Assembly: GCF_026626665.1 (NCBI RefSeq)
Contig: NZ_JAPNKE010000002.1
Location: 10,560,001 to 10,624,000 of the forward strand
DNA: 64,000 nucleotides
Direction: 5' to 3'
DNA from: Nannocystis pusilla
GTDB taxonomy: Bacteria > Myxococcota_A > Polyangia > Nannocystales > Nannocystaceae
Shown here: one piece after another, positions 8,905 through 17,983 of the stretch
Layout of the letters: each line of letters starts with the position of its first letter
Position numbering within the stretch: the first letter of the stretch is position 1
The notes under the pieces: generated by a model
Database searches by the model: none
Told to the model about the DNA's origin: nothing
What the model saw: the letters and a program-made list of their open reading frames with translations, nothing else
Made by a program: the position numbers and the translations under genes

Positions 8905-9569
8905 GCGACCAGCGGCCCCAGCACCAGGGTCCCGAACAACGCGGTCGCGACCGCCCACAGGTAGCGCAGCGACCATGTGGCGGTCGTGACATGAACATCA
9001 GGACATACGGTCGTCCGCGGAGCGACCACGAAGAACGCGAAGACGACCGGCAGCGCGACCAGGAACACGAACCCGAGCGAGAAGCATTGTTCGCCCGTCC
9101 AGCCGCTCGACCACGCCTTCGGGGCCGCCAGCGCCTCGAGCATCCCCGAGAACATGTCGGCCAGGACCATCACGAACGGCCATGACAGCGCCCGCCGCAG
9201 CCACCGCGGCGCGTCCAGCCAGGCCCCGCCGCGGGTCGCCTGATGCTGCCACGCCGCCCCCGCGCCGAGGACGACCACCGCGATCGTGTGCGCCATCCGC
9301 AGCCCGATCGGCGCCCCGACCTGCTTCAGGCCGGCGTCGATCATGATCGCGCACAGGCCCAGGCTCATCAGCAACGGCCCGCCGGTCCGCCGCGCCTGCC
9401 CGCGTTCGCCGAGCAGCGCCGCGGCCCAGAAGCCCGCCGCCGCCAGCACCAGGAAGCCGCTGACCCACCCGCCCTCGAGGAACGACCCGCCGCTGGCGGG
9501 CCGCAAGACCGCCAGCCAACCGGCCCACAGCAGGTCTTCCACCGCGAGGATGCGCCCGAGCCGCCGCAC
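8901..9569 (-). CDS. Polytopic membrane protein
   Basis: Predicted 222-residue inner-membrane protein with about five or six hydrophobic helices (for example FLVLAAAGFWAAALLG, AHTIAVVVLGAGAAW, FVFLVALPVVFAFFVV and a C-terminal YLWAVATALFGTLVLGPLVA). No family motif is recognised. The start is a GTG at 9569. The gene is divergent from the small exported protein at 9.7 kb and convergent with the lipoprotein ending at 8904, whose stop codon it overlaps. Confidence 0.7.
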   Translation of the reverse strand: MRRLGRILAVEDLLWAGWLAVLRPASGGSFLEGGWVSGFLVLAAAGFWAAALLGERGQARRTGGPLLMSLGLCAIMIDAGLKQVGAPIGLRMAHTIAVVVLGAGAAWQHQATRGGAWLDAPRWLRRALSWPFVMVLADMFSGMLEALAAPKAWSSGWTGEQCFSLGFVFLVALPVVFAFFVVAPRTTVCPDVHVTTATWSLRYLWAVATALFGTLVLGPLVA

Positions 9570-9611
9570 CGCGCCAGGGTGTCACGCCGCCCCCGCACCG
9601 ACAAGCGCGGC

Positions 9612-9637
9612 GACCTGTCCCCAAGACCAGGTGATGA
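9612..9637. repeat. Dispersed motif copy in a divergent gap
   Basis: ACCTGTCCCCAAGACCAGGT forms a near-palindrome between the divergent genes starting at 9569 and 9693. Divergent gaps carry at most one such copy, unlike convergent gaps, which carry clusters. Confidence 0.4.
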
Positions 9638-9692
9638 TCCCGGCCGGACTTGCACCTTGTGGGCCGCACGGGGCGCGGATATGCTCGCGGGT

Positions 9693-10106
9693 ATGCCCCG
9701 CCCGTCGCTCGTCCTCGCCGCCGCGCTCGCCGTGTCCGCCTGCTCCGCCGCGCCGGCCGGGGCGCTCGAGGTCCAGACGGCGTCGCGCTCCGAGTCGCTG
9801 CCGGCCGCTCGCCTGGCCGAGCTGCCGCAGACGGAGGTCACGGTCGGGGACAAGCATTACGCGGGGCCGCGCCTGCGCGAGGCGCTGCTGGCGGCAGGGG
9901 TGCCGGCCGGGGTCGACGTCGAGGTGGTCGGCGCCGACGGCTACAAGAAGACGGTGAACGCGGCCACGGTGGGGCGCGACGACGTGATCGTCGCGCTCGG
10001 GCTGCCGCCGGGCGAGGGGCCGCTGCGGCTGGTGGTGCCCGACTCGCCGGGGCTGTCGGTCCGGCAGGTGATCGCGCTGCGGGCGGCGCCGGCGGCGGCG
10101 CCCTGA
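9693..10106 (+). CDS. Exported protein resembling a molybdopterin-oxidoreductase-fold domain
   Basis: Predicted 137-residue exported protein. A signal peptide ends in AVSAC, compatible with lipidation. The remaining 110 residues follow the pattern of the short SUOX/YedY-like molybdopterin-binding fold: LAELPQTEVTVG, a GPRLREALLAAGV helix, VVGADGYKKTV and a C-terminal PLRLVVPD strand. The cofactor Cys of true enzymes is not evident, so this may be a non-catalytic relative. An in-frame ATG at 9681 would add four residues. The gene ends 38 bases before the deiminase gene and is probably cotranscribed with it. Confidence 0.65.
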   Translation: MPRPSLVLAAALAVSACSAAPAGALEVQTASRSESLPAARLAELPQTEVTVGDKHYAGPRLREALLAAGVPAGVDVEVVGADGYKKTVNAATVGRDDVIVALGLPPGEGPLRLVVPDSPGLSVRQVIALRAAPAAAP

Positions 10107-10109
10107 GCG

Positions 10110-10162
10110 AAGAGACATGTTTTAAGGGACAGGGGCGAAGGGACATGGTTGAAGAGACACGT
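10110..10162. repeat. Motif cluster spanning the start codon of the deiminase gene
   Basis: Four short half-sites follow each other: AGACATGTTTTAAGGGACA, then GAAGGGACATG, then GAAGAGACACGTG. The ATG of the deiminase gene lies inside the third GGACATG, so the protein's first residues (MVEETRV) are encoded by the motif. Any protein binding here could influence initiation of this gene. Confidence 0.55.
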
Positions 10163-11203
10163 GTGCTGCCTGCCGAGTGGGCGCCGCAGGCAGGGGTGCT
10201 GCTGACGTGGCCGCACGCGGACAGCGACTGGGGGCCGACGCTGCGCCAGGTCGAGCCGGTGTTCGTCGAGATCGCGCGGCAGATCGCGCTGCGCGAGGTG
10301 GCGGTGATCGCGTGCCACGACGCGGCGCTGGCCGCCCACGTGCGCGAGCTGCTGCGCCGCGCCGGGGTCGACGACGCGCGCGCGCTGCTGCACGCGGCGC
10401 CGAGCGACGACACCTGGGCCCGCGACCACGGGCCGCTGACGGTGATGGTCGACGGGGCGCCGCGGGTCCTCGACTTCGTGTTCAACGGCTGGGGCGACAA
10501 GTTCGCGGCGAGCCGCGACGACGTGATCCCGCAGCGCCTGCACGCGCTCGGGGCCTTCGCCGCCGCGCCGCTCGAGATCGTGCCGCTGGTGCTCGAGGGC
10601 GGCAGCGTCGAGTCGGACGGCGAGGGCACGATCCTCACGACCGAGCGCTGCCTGCTGTCCGACCACCGCAGCGGGCTCGACGCGCCGGCGATCGAGGCGG
10701 CGCTGCGCCGCCACCTCGGCGCCCACCGGGTGCTGTGGCTGCGCCGCGGCTGGCTCGAGGGCGACGACACCGACGGCCACATCGACACCCTGGCCCGCTT
10801 CTGCGACGCCCGCACGATCGCGTACCAGAGCTGCACCGACACCGCCGACTCGCACTGGGAGGAGCTGCAGGCGATGGCCGCCGAGCTGGCCGCGCTGCGC
10901 ACCCCGAGCGGGGAGCCCTACGAGTTGGTGCCGCTGCCGTGGCCGCGCCCGCGCTTCGGCCTCGGCGGGCGCCGCTTGCCCGCGACCTACGCCAACTTCC
11001 TGGTGATCGACGGCGCGGTGCTGGTGCCCACCTATGACGACCCGGCCGACACAGAGGCGCTGTCGCGCCTCGCCGGGGTATTTCCAGGGCGCGAGGTGGT
11101 CGGCGTCGACTGCCTGCCGCTCATCGAGCAGGGCGGCAGCCTGCACTGCCTGACCATGCAACTGCCGCGGCCGCTGTGCCTCGGCCCCGGCACCGCCGGT
11201 TGA
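10145..11203 (+). CDS. aguA: Agmatine / peptidylarginine deiminase family enzyme
   Basis: 352-residue guanidino-modifying hydrolase of the PAD_porph/agmatine deiminase family, which converts agmatine to N-carbamoylputrescine and ammonia. The family catalytic set is present: DDTWARDHGP, LEGGSVESDG, GDDTDGHIDT with the catalytic His, and QGGSLHCLTMQLP with the nucleophilic Cys near the C-terminus. Length and motif order match the free-standing cytosolic enzyme, and there is no signal peptide. The ATG at 10145 sits in a cluster of the dispersed motif. Agmatine rather than peptidyl-arginine as substrate is inferred from size and the absence of export signals. No N-carbamoylputrescine amidase gene is seen here. 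Confidence 0.85.
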   Translation: MVEETRVLPAEWAPQAGVLLTWPHADSDWGPTLRQVEPVFVEIARQIALREVAVIACHDAALAAHVRELLRRAGVDDARALLHAAPSDDTWARDHGPLTVMVDGAPRVLDFVFNGWGDKFAASRDDVIPQRLHALGAFAAAPLEIVPLVLEGGSVESDGEGTILTTERCLLSDHRSGLDAPAIEAALRRHLGAHRVLWLRRGWLEGDDTDGHIDTLARFCDARTIAYQSCTDTADSHWEELQAMAAELAALRTPSGEPYELVPLPWPRPRFGLGGRRLPATYANFLVIDGAVLVPTYDDPADTEALSRLAGVFPGREVVGVDCLPLIEQGGSLHCLTMQLPRPLCLGPGTAG

Positions 11204-11386
11204 TGTCCTGAAGGACAGGTCGCAGGACGTCGCGGTGGTCCGGGGTCGACTGCGCGCGGCCCCGCGGAGCCCCGGCGGACGCGTCGGCGGGCGTCGTTCG
11301 CGGCGGGCGCGGTTGCACCGATCGACGAGGGTGCTAAGGAGGGCGGCCGTCGCGTCGCTGACACCGACGGCCCAAGGGAGGACGAG

Positions 11387-13540
11387 ATGTCGACGGACGA
11401 TCGCAACGAGAAGGATGAGGCGCCGCGTGGCCCCGGCAATTGCCCCGACCTGACGACCAATCAGGGCGTCGCCGTCGGCGACGACAACAACTCGCTGAAG
11501 GGCGGCACGCGCGGCCCGACGCTGCTCGAAGACTTCATCCTGCGCGAGAAGATCTTCCACTTCGACCACGAGCGGATCCCCGAGCGGGTGGTCCACGCCC
11601 GCGGCGAAGGAGCCCACGGCTACTTCGAGGTGACGAACTCGCTGAAGAAGCTGACGAGCGCCAAGTTCCTGCGCAAGGTCGGGCAGAAGACGAAGGTGTT
11701 CGTCCGCTTCTCGACGGTGGCCGGCTCGCGCGGCTCGTCCGACCTGGCCCGCGACGTGCGCGGCTTCGCGGTCAAGTTCTACACCGAGGACGGCATCTTC
11801 GACCTCGTCGGCAACAACATCCCGGTCTTCTTCATTCAGGACGCGATCAAGTTCCCCGACGTCATCCACGCGGTGAAGCCGGAGCAGGACAACGAGATCC
11901 CGCAGGCGGCGTCGGCCCACGACACGTTCTGGGACTTCGCGTCGCTGACCCCCGAGAGCATGCACATGTTGATGTGGGTGATGTCGGATCGGGCGATCCC
12001 CCGCAGCCTGCGCATGATCGAGGGCTTCGGCGTCAACACGTACCGCCTGATCGACGAGGACGGCAAGGCCCACTTCGTCAAGTTCCACTGGAAGCCGAAG
12101 CTCGGCGTGCACTCGGTGGTGTGGGACGAGGCGCAGAAGATCGGCGGCAAGAACCCCGACTACCACCGCCTCGACCTGTGGCAGGCGATCGAGCGCGGCC
12201 AGTACCCCGAGTGGGAATTCGCCATCCAGACCATCCCCGAGGGCGAGGAGGGCCAGTTCCCGTTCGACGTGCTCGACGCGACCAAGGTGTGGCCGGAGCA
12301 GCAGGTGCCGCTGCAGAAGGTCGGCCGCCTGGTGCTCGACCGCAACCCCGACAACTTCTTCGCCGAGACCGAGCAGGTCGCGTTCTGCCCGTCGCACATG
12401 GTGCCGGGCATCGACTTCTCCGAGGACCCGCTGCTGCAGGGCCGGCTGTTCTCGTACCTCGACACCCAGCTGAGCCGCCTCGGCAGCCCGAACTTCCACG
12501 AGCTGCCGATCAACCGCCCGGACAACGCGATCGTCAACAACCAGCGCGACGGGCACATGCGCCACATGGTCAACAAGGGGCCGGTCGCGTACTCGCCGAA
12601 CTCGCTGGCGAAGGGCTGCCCGTTCCAGGCCGGCGCCAAGGGCTTCAACACCCACCCGGTGAAGGTGGAGGGCAAGAAGGTCCGCGAGCGCAGCCCGCGG
12701 TTCGGCGACCACTTCGGCCAGGCCGAGCTGTTCTGGCGCAACCAGTCGGAGCCCGAGAAGCAGCACATCGTCGACGCGTTCAGCTTCGAGCTCAGCATGG
12801 TCAACGCGGTGGCGGTGCGGAAACGGATGGTCGACGTGCTGACCCAGGTCGACGTGCAGCTGGCCGAGCGCGTGGCCGTGAACCTCGGCCTCACCGTCGA
12901 CGACCCCGCGTCGGCGATGAAGCGCCTCAAGGCCGAGTGGGCCAAGTACGGCGTGACGTCGCCGCCGGGCCTGCGCCAGGACTACGACAACGTCAAGGCG
13001 CCCGAGCTCAGCATGGCCAATACCGTCAAGGACACCATCCAGACCCGCCAGATCGCGGTGCTGGTGGCCGACGGGGTCGACGGCGCGCAGGTCGACGCGA
13101 TCAAGGCGGCGCTCACCGCCGGCGGCGCGCTGGTCGAGGTGATCGCGCCGTCGATGGCCCCGGTCAAGCGCAGCGACGGCAAGCCGCTCGCGCCGCAGAA
13201 GTCGCTCAAGACCGCGGCGTCGGTGTTCTACGACGCGGTCTACGTGCCCGGCGGGGCCGACAGCGCGGCGGCGCTGAAGAAGGAGGGCGTGGCGCTCCAC
13301 TTCGTCGCCGAGGCGTTCGCCCACTACAAGCCGCTCGCGGCCACCGGCGACGGCCTCGACGTCCTGCTCGCCAGCGGGATCGTGCCGCCCGGCGGGTCGG
13401 AGAGCGACCTGCTCAAAGAGCCAGGTGTGCTCGGCTCGCGCAAGCCGGCCGACGCGCAGCAGGTGGCGCAGCAGTTCGTCAAGGCGATCGCGGCCCACCG
13501 CTTCTTCGACCGCAAGAACGTCGGGCGCGTGCCGGCGTGA
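11387..13540 (+). CDS. katE: Large-subunit catalase, HPII type
   Basis: 717-residue monofunctional haem catalase that disproportionates H2O2. It has the large clade-2 layout: a catalase core with catalytic His in VVHARGEGAHGYFEV, Asn in DLVGNNIPVFFIQDA and the proximal haem Tyr in RLFSYLDTQLSRLG. A C-terminal flavodoxin/GATase1-like domain follows from about residue 545 (QIAVLVADGVDGAQVDAIKAAL). A GGGAGGACGAG ribosome-binding site precedes ATG 11387. The gene stands alone, with 183 bases upstream and 198 downstream. Such catalases usually serve stationary-phase peroxide defence. There is one weak dispersed-motif copy near 13411, where AAA, CCA and GGT codons interrupt the normal GC-ending usage. 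Confidence 0.95.
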   Translation: MSTDDRNEKDEAPRGPGNCPDLTTNQGVAVGDDNNSLKGGTRGPTLLEDFILREKIFHFDHERIPERVVHARGEGAHGYFEVTNSLKKLTSAKFLRKVGQKTKVFVRFSTVAGSRGSSDLARDVRGFAVKFYTEDGIFDLVGNNIPVFFIQDAIKFPDVIHAVKPEQDNEIPQAASAHDTFWDFASLTPESMHMLMWVMSDRAIPRSLRMIEGFGVNTYRLIDEDGKAHFVKFHWKPKLGVHSVVWDEAQKIGGKNPDYHRLDLWQAIERGQYPEWEFAIQTIPEGEEGQFPFDVLDATKVWPEQQVPLQKVGRLVLDRNPDNFFAETEQVAFCPSHMVPGIDFSEDPLLQGRLFSYLDTQLSRLGSPNFHELPINRPDNAIVNNQRDGHMRHMVNKGPVAYSPNSLAKGCPFQAGAKGFNTHPVKVEGKKVRERSPRFGDHFGQAELFWRNQSEPEKQHIVDAFSFELSMVNAVAVRKRMVDVLTQVDVQLAERVAVNLGLTVDDPASAMKRLKAEWAKYGVTSPPGLRQDYDNVKAPELSMANTVKDTIQTRQIAVLVADGVDGAQVDAIKAALTAGGALVEVIAPSMAPVKRSDGKPLAPQKSLKTAASVFYDAVYVPGGADSAAALKKEGVALHFVAEAFAHYKPLAATGDGLDVLLASGIVPPGGSESDLLKEPGVLGSRKPADAQQVAQQFVKAIAAHRFFDRKNVGRVPA

Positions 13541-13722
13541 TCGCCCCGCGGACGAGCGCGGCCGCGCTGCGGCTCGCGCTCGCCCGCGTGCCTCCGCGCG
13601 CGGAGGCGTCACGACGCGCTGCGGCGATTGCTCGCGGCGCCCGTGGAACCGCGTGAAACGGCGATTTACTGCGACCCGGGGCGGGGCGTCGGCTTGCCGG
13701 CGCTGGCCGTCCGAGACGCGGG

Positions 13723-13728
13723 CATAAT
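13723..13728 (+). promoter_or_regulatory. Candidate -10 element (CATAAT) just upstream of the DUF4139 pair
   Basis: CATAAT matches five of six bases of the sigma-70 -10 consensus, in very GC-rich surroundings, and ends ten bases before ATG 13739. No convincing -35 is visible. If used, the transcript would be leaderless or nearly so. Confidence 0.35.
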
Positions 13729-13738
13729 CCGCCGGCGT

Positions 13739-16018
13739 ATGAACGTCCCCGTCCTGACCTCGCGGATCGACTCGGTCACGGTGTATCGCCAGGGCGCGCT
13801 GGTCTGTCGCTCGGCGATCTTGCTGGCGGCGCAGCCGGTGCCGCCGCAGGTCAAGCTGCTCGGTCTGCCGCTCAGCCTCGACGACGGCTCGGTGCGGGTG
13901 CGCGTCGAGGGCGAGGGCGGCGAGCTGCCGGTGGCGCTGGACCTGCGGATCGCGCTCGACCTGGCGGTGCCCGACCCGGCCCTGCCGCCGCCCGACGACG
14001 CCGAGCTCAAACAGGCCCGCCGCGAGGTCCGCTCGCTGGCCGACCGCCGCGCGCACCTCGAGGCCCAGCGGGCCCGCATCGAGCGGCTGCAGGTGTACGA
14101 GCGCCCGGCCAACAAGCGCGGGCAACCGCCGCTGCAGTCGCCGACGAGCGCGAGGCTGTCGCTGATCGAGTTTCAGCAGCAGCAGCTCGCTACGCTCGAC
14201 GTGCAGCTGCAACAGCTCCGCGGCGAGCAGCGCCAGGCCGAGGAGCGCCGCGAGCACCTCGAGGCCCGGCGCAAGGCGGCCTCGAAGGCGCGCCAGGCCA
14301 AGCCGCACGAGCTGCGCAAGGCGGCGCTCATCAGCCTGCGCGCGCACGAGGTGCCGCTGACGCCGGTGCGCGTGATCCTCGAGTACATGGTGCCCGGCGC
14401 CCGCTGGGCCCCGGCCTACGCGGTGAGCCTGACCCGCGACATGGCCCGGGCGACCGTGGCGGTGCGGGCGGTGGTGGCCCAGGACACCGGCGAGGACTGG
14501 ACCGGCGTGCGCCTCACTCTGGCGACCGCGGACGCCCAGCGATGGGTCGAGCTGCCGGAGATGCAGGCGCTGCGGATCGGTCGTCGGCAACCTCCCGTGC
14601 AGCGCCGCGGCTGGCGAGCGCCGCCGGCCGGCGCGGGCGAGCTGTACGCCGACTACGATCGCTTCCTCGCCGGCGGCGGGCCGCGGCAGCGCAAGCCGAC
14701 GCCCGAGCCGGCGCCGAGCGACGAGTGGACCGACTACGAGGTCTCGGGCGAGATCGACGGCGCGGCCGCCGACATGCCGGGGACGGTGACGCAGAGCGGG
14801 ACGGTGAGCCCGAAGCAGTCGGAGGTGCTCCTGTCGTTGCGGCAGCAGCTCGAGCAGGCGCGCAACCAACCGCCGGCGCCGGGGGGCCCGCAGATGGACC
14901 GGCTCGGCGCCGCGCGACCGACGGCGCCGCCGATGCGCTCGGCCCCGCCGCCCGCACCGCCGCCGCCGCCGTCGGCCGCGGCGCCGCAGATGATGACCTT
15001 CGCGGGCGAGCGCAAGAGCAGCGGCTTCGGCGGGGCGCTGGCGGGCGCGGTCGGCAGCCTGTTCGGCGGGCCCGAGGGCGGGGGAGGCGGGGCGCCGCGC
15101 GGCGGTCTGGCCCACCCCGAGCAGGAGCCCGAGCACGAGGCGGCGCCGGAGCAGCTGGCCTACGGCGACCTGCGCATGCCTGGCCCCGAGGCCAGCCGGC
15201 GCGGCGCGCTGACGCTGTCGCACCGGCGCGAGCGCTACCTCGAGATGTTGTGGGTGCGCGAGGTGACGCGCGAGATCGACGTGGTCTCGCTGATCGACGG
15301 CGCGGTGACGCGGGCGCAGCAGGCGGGCGGTCGCGGGCTGCCGCCGCGCCACCGGTTCGCCGAGTCGTGGTTCGGCTTCGACTACGTGTACGCCGCCGAG
15401 ACGCCGATCGACATCCCGTCCGACGGCGACTACCACTCGATCCCGCTGCTCAAGCAGCAGACGCCGATCCAGCTCGGCTACGTGGTGGTGCCGCGCGAGA
15501 GCACCGACGTGTACCGCTTCGTCAAGCTGAAGAACCCGCTCGACGCGCCGCTGCTGCCTGGCCCGGCGGACATCTACGTCGGCGGCGACTACTTGCTGTC
15601 GGCCGACCTCAAGGTCGCCCCGCCGCGCGGCGAGGTGCAGATCGGCCTCGGCGTCGAGCAGGCGATCAAGGTCTCGCGCAACACTCACTACAGGGAAGAG
15701 GCGGCCGGCCTGATGGGCGGCTCGCTGTCGCTCCGCCACGACATCGAGGTCGAGGTCGCCAACCGCTCGGCGCGGCCGGTCGACGTCGAGGTGCAGGAGC
15801 GGCTGCCGAGCCTGCGCGAGCGCGAGGACGAGATCCAGCTCGACGTCGGCGCGGTCGAGCCGGCCTGGGCGCCGTTCGAGCCCGAGCACTACGAGCTCAA
15901 GGGCGGCTACCGCTGGCGCGTGCAGGTGCCGGCCGGCCAGCAGAAGAAGCTCAGCGCGACCTACGTGGTCCGGATCTCCGGGAAGAAGGAACTGGTCGGC
16001 GGCAACCGCCGGGAGTGA
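13739..16018 (+). CDS. DUF4139 (mucoidy-inhibitor MuiA-like) protein
   Basis: 759-residue protein of the DUF4140/DUF4139 family, named after a Pseudomonas mucoidy inhibitor; the biochemical role is unknown. The N-terminus (SRIDSVTVYRQGALVCR) is the DUF4140-like strand region. Residues of about 85-215 are a coiled coil rich in Arg, Gln and Glu. The DUF4139 core begins at VRVILEYMVPGARWAPAYAVSL and includes VVAQDTGEDWTGVRLTLATA. A Gly/Pro/Ala-rich disordered insert of about 200 residues (14,640-15,150) interrupts the core, which resumes at RERYLEMLWVREVTREIDV. There is no signal peptide. It is followed after 3 bases by a paralogue, so the two surely form one transcription unit. Confidence 0.85.
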   Translation: MNVPVLTSRIDSVTVYRQGALVCRSAILLAAQPVPPQVKLLGLPLSLDDGSVRVRVEGEGGELPVALDLRIALDLAVPDPALPPPDDAELKQARREVRSLADRRAHLEAQRARIERLQVYERPANKRGQPPLQSPTSARLSLIEFQQQQLATLDVQLQQLRGEQRQAEERREHLEARRKAASKARQAKPHELRKAALISLRAHEVPLTPVRVILEYMVPGARWAPAYAVSLTRDMARATVAVRAVVAQDTGEDWTGVRLTLATADAQRWVELPEMQALRIGRRQPPVQRRGWRAPPAGAGELYADYDRFLAGGGPRQRKPTPEPAPSDEWTDYEVSGEIDGAAADMPGTVTQSGTVSPKQSEVLLSLRQQLEQARNQPPAPGGPQMDRLGAARPTAPPMRSAPPPAPPPPPSAAAPQMMTFAGERKSSGFGGALAGAVGSLFGGPEGGGGGAPRGGLAHPEQEPEHEAAPEQLAYGDLRMPGPEASRRGALTLSHRRERYLEMLWVREVTREIDVVSLIDGAVTRAQQAGGRGLPPRHRFAESWFGFDYVYAAETPIDIPSDGDYHSIPLLKQQTPIQLGYVVVPRESTDVYRFVKLKNPLDAPLLPGPADIYVGGDYLLSADLKVAPPRGEVQIGLGVEQAIKVSRNTHYREEAAGLMGGSLSLRHDIEVEVANRSARPVDVEVQERLPSLREREDEIQLDVGAVEPAWAPFEPEHYELKGGYRWRVQVPAGQQKKLSATYVVRISGKKELVGGNRRE

Positions 16019-16021
16019 GTC

Positions 16022-17656
16022 ATGTCCGAGTCCACCGTCATCGACAAGCACGAGCCCGCCATCCCCTCGATCGCCCCGGTCGAGTTCAAGGCCCCGATCG
16101 TGGAGGTCACCGTCCTCGAGGACCGCGCCCACGTCGTCCGCCGCGCCTCGCTCGAGCTGCGCGCCGGCCTCACGCGCCTGCGGATCGCCGACGTCGCCCC
16201 GGTCATGGCCGACAAGACCCTGTGCGCGGCGATCGTCCCGCACGGCCAGAAGTCCGGCGAGGGCGGGCGCGAGCGCGTCAGCGACGTCCGGGTGCGCCGC
16301 TCGAAGCTGGTGCTCGGCGACGACAAGCCCGAGCGCGCGCGCGAGCTGCAGCGCGAGCGCGAGCGCCTGTCCCAAAGGCTAGCCGAGCTGCAGGCCGCGC
16401 GCGAGCTGGCGCAGCGCCACGAGACCGCGCTGGCCGGGGTCGGCGAGGTCACGATCCAGGACATCGGCGTCGACGTCTGCTACGGCCAGGACGAGCCGGC
16501 GAAGTGGGCCGAGGCGCTGGCGCGGGTGGCCGCGCGCGAGGGCGAGGCCCGGCAGAAGCGGCAGGAGCTCGACTTCGAGATCACCGAGGTCGAGCACGAG
16601 ATCAAGCGGCTGAACCAGCGCATCGGCGCGACCTCGCAGGTCAGCGACGCGGTCAGGGCCGAGGTCGTGGTCGAGGTGTGGGTCGCGGCCGCCGGCGCCT
16701 ACGGGGTGCAGGTCGACTACGTGGTGCCGGGCGCGTGCTGGCGGCCGTACCACCGCGCGCAGCTGGTCGAGTTGGTCAAGGGCGCCGACCCGGTGCTGCA
16801 CTTCAGCAGCGAGGGCTGCGTGTGGCAGAACACCGGCGAGGACTGGAGCGACGTCCAGCTGATCTTCTCGACCGAGCGGCCGTCGCTGGGCACCGAGCCG
16901 CCGCAGCTCGGCAGCGACGTGCTGTTCGTCCAGCGCAAGAGCGAGGTCATCGTCGTCGAGGCGCGCGAGCAGGAGGTGCAGACCACCGGGCTCGGCGCGG
17001 CGCCGAAGCAGCGCTCGCAGGACCTGCCCGGCATCGACGACGGCGGCGAGGTGTTGACCCTGCGCGCGGCGGCCCGCGCCAGCGTGCCGAGCGACGGTCG
17101 GCCCTACCGCGTGCCGCTGATGAGCGGCACGCTCAAGACCACCAGCGAGCACGTGTTGATGGCCGAGCTCGCCGAGGCGGTGGTCTTGAAGACCACCCAC
17201 GTCAACGACCGCCTGCATCAACCCATCCTCGCCGGCCCGGTCGACCTGATCAAAAACGGCGGCTTCGTCGGTCGCACCAGCGTGTTGTTCATCGCGCCGC
17301 ACGAGAACTTCGCCATCGGCTGGGGCCCGGACGGGGCCGTGCGGGTGCAGCGGACGGTGACGCAGGCGCGCGAGGAGCGGGCGATGCTGTCGGGCTGGAC
17401 GTCGCAGATCCACAAGATCGAGGTCAAGCTCAGCAACCTCGGCCCCGAGCCGCGCACGGTGCAGGTCAGCGAACGGGTGCCGGTGTCGGAGCTCGAGAAG
17501 GTGAAGATCGAGGTCGACGCGGCGACGACCAGCGATCGGGCGCGACCCGACAGCAACGGGATGGTGCGCTGGAAGGTCGAACTGCCGGGTTACGGACGCG
17601 CAAGCCTCAGCCTCGGCTACGTCGTCCGCAAGCACGGCGACGTCGTCGGCATCTGA
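16022..17656 (+). CDS. DUF4139 paralogue
   Basis: 544-residue second member of the MuiA-like family, three bases after the first. It has an N-terminal IVEVTVLEDRAHVVRR strand segment, a charged coiled coil (about residues 95-215, ERERLSQRLAELQ) and a DUF4139 core with VQVDYVVPGACWRPYHRAQLV and NTGEDWSDVQLIFSTERP, ending in LSLGYVVRKHGDVVGI. It lacks the long low-complexity insert of its neighbour. The adjacency of a long and a short member suggests the two proteins act together, possibly as a hetero-oligomer through their coiled coils (inference). CAA, AGG and CTA codons at 16,372-16,383 coincide with a copy of the dispersed motif. Confidence 0.85.
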   Translation: MSESTVIDKHEPAIPSIAPVEFKAPIVEVTVLEDRAHVVRRASLELRAGLTRLRIADVAPVMADKTLCAAIVPHGQKSGEGGRERVSDVRVRRSKLVLGDDKPERARELQRERERLSQRLAELQAARELAQRHETALAGVGEVTIQDIGVDVCYGQDEPAKWAEALARVAAREGEARQKRQELDFEITEVEHEIKRLNQRIGATSQVSDAVRAEVVVEVWVAAAGAYGVQVDYVVPGACWRPYHRAQLVELVKGADPVLHFSSEGCVWQNTGEDWSDVQLIFSTERPSLGTEPPQLGSDVLFVQRKSEVIVVEAREQEVQTTGLGAAPKQRSQDLPGIDDGGEVLTLRAAARASVPSDGRPYRVPLMSGTLKTTSEHVLMAELAEAVVLKTTHVNDRLHQPILAGPVDLIKNGGFVGRTSVLFIAPHENFAIGWGPDGAVRVQRTVTQAREERAMLSGWTSQIHKIEVKLSNLGPEPRTVQVSERVPVSELEKVKIEVDAATTSDRARPDSNGMVRWKVELPGYGRASLSLGYVVRKHGDVVGI

Positions 17657-17983
17657 GACCTCCGCGACGTCGGACCGCGGGTGTAGGTCCGGGAGGTGCG
17701 TAGCGCCCAGCGCGCCTGCAGTCACCTGTTCTTGCAGACAGGTGGTCGCGGTGGAGCCGCCGATGCGTCACACGGACGTCGCCTGTTCCAAGGGCCCGGC
17801 GTCCGGTTTCCCCATTGCGCAGGGGGTGTAAGCCGGAGGCTCGAGACCGCGCGTGGACTCACTTTTACTGGACGGCGGCGCGAGACCCTTCTTATGCTGG
17901 CTACGGCGCTCCAGGGCCGTGTCGTGGGCGGCCCCCGTCGGGTCTGCCTCGACTTTGTTCCCCCGATTGAAGGTTCAAACATC
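17657..17983. other. Intergenic region with one inverted repeat
   Basis: These 327 bases contain no convincing gene. The only structure seen is an inverted repeat CACCTGT-N8-ACAGGTG at 17723-17744, a member of the dispersed motif family, about 65 bases after the DUF4139 stop. The rest is presumably the promoter and leader of the FG-GAP gene, but no confident -35/-10 pair is visible. Confidence 0.5.

Noticed and set aside
9941..16375. Very long minus-strand open frame of about 2144 codons, and similar antisense frames
   Set aside because: It is the antisense shadow of GC-biased catalase and DUF4139 genes, with repetitive Arg/Leu/Asp/Val composition and no family resemblance.
17863..17897. Promoter TTTTAC ... 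TTATGC before the FG-GAP gene
   Set aside because: The spacing of about 23 bases is too long for a sigma-70 promoter.
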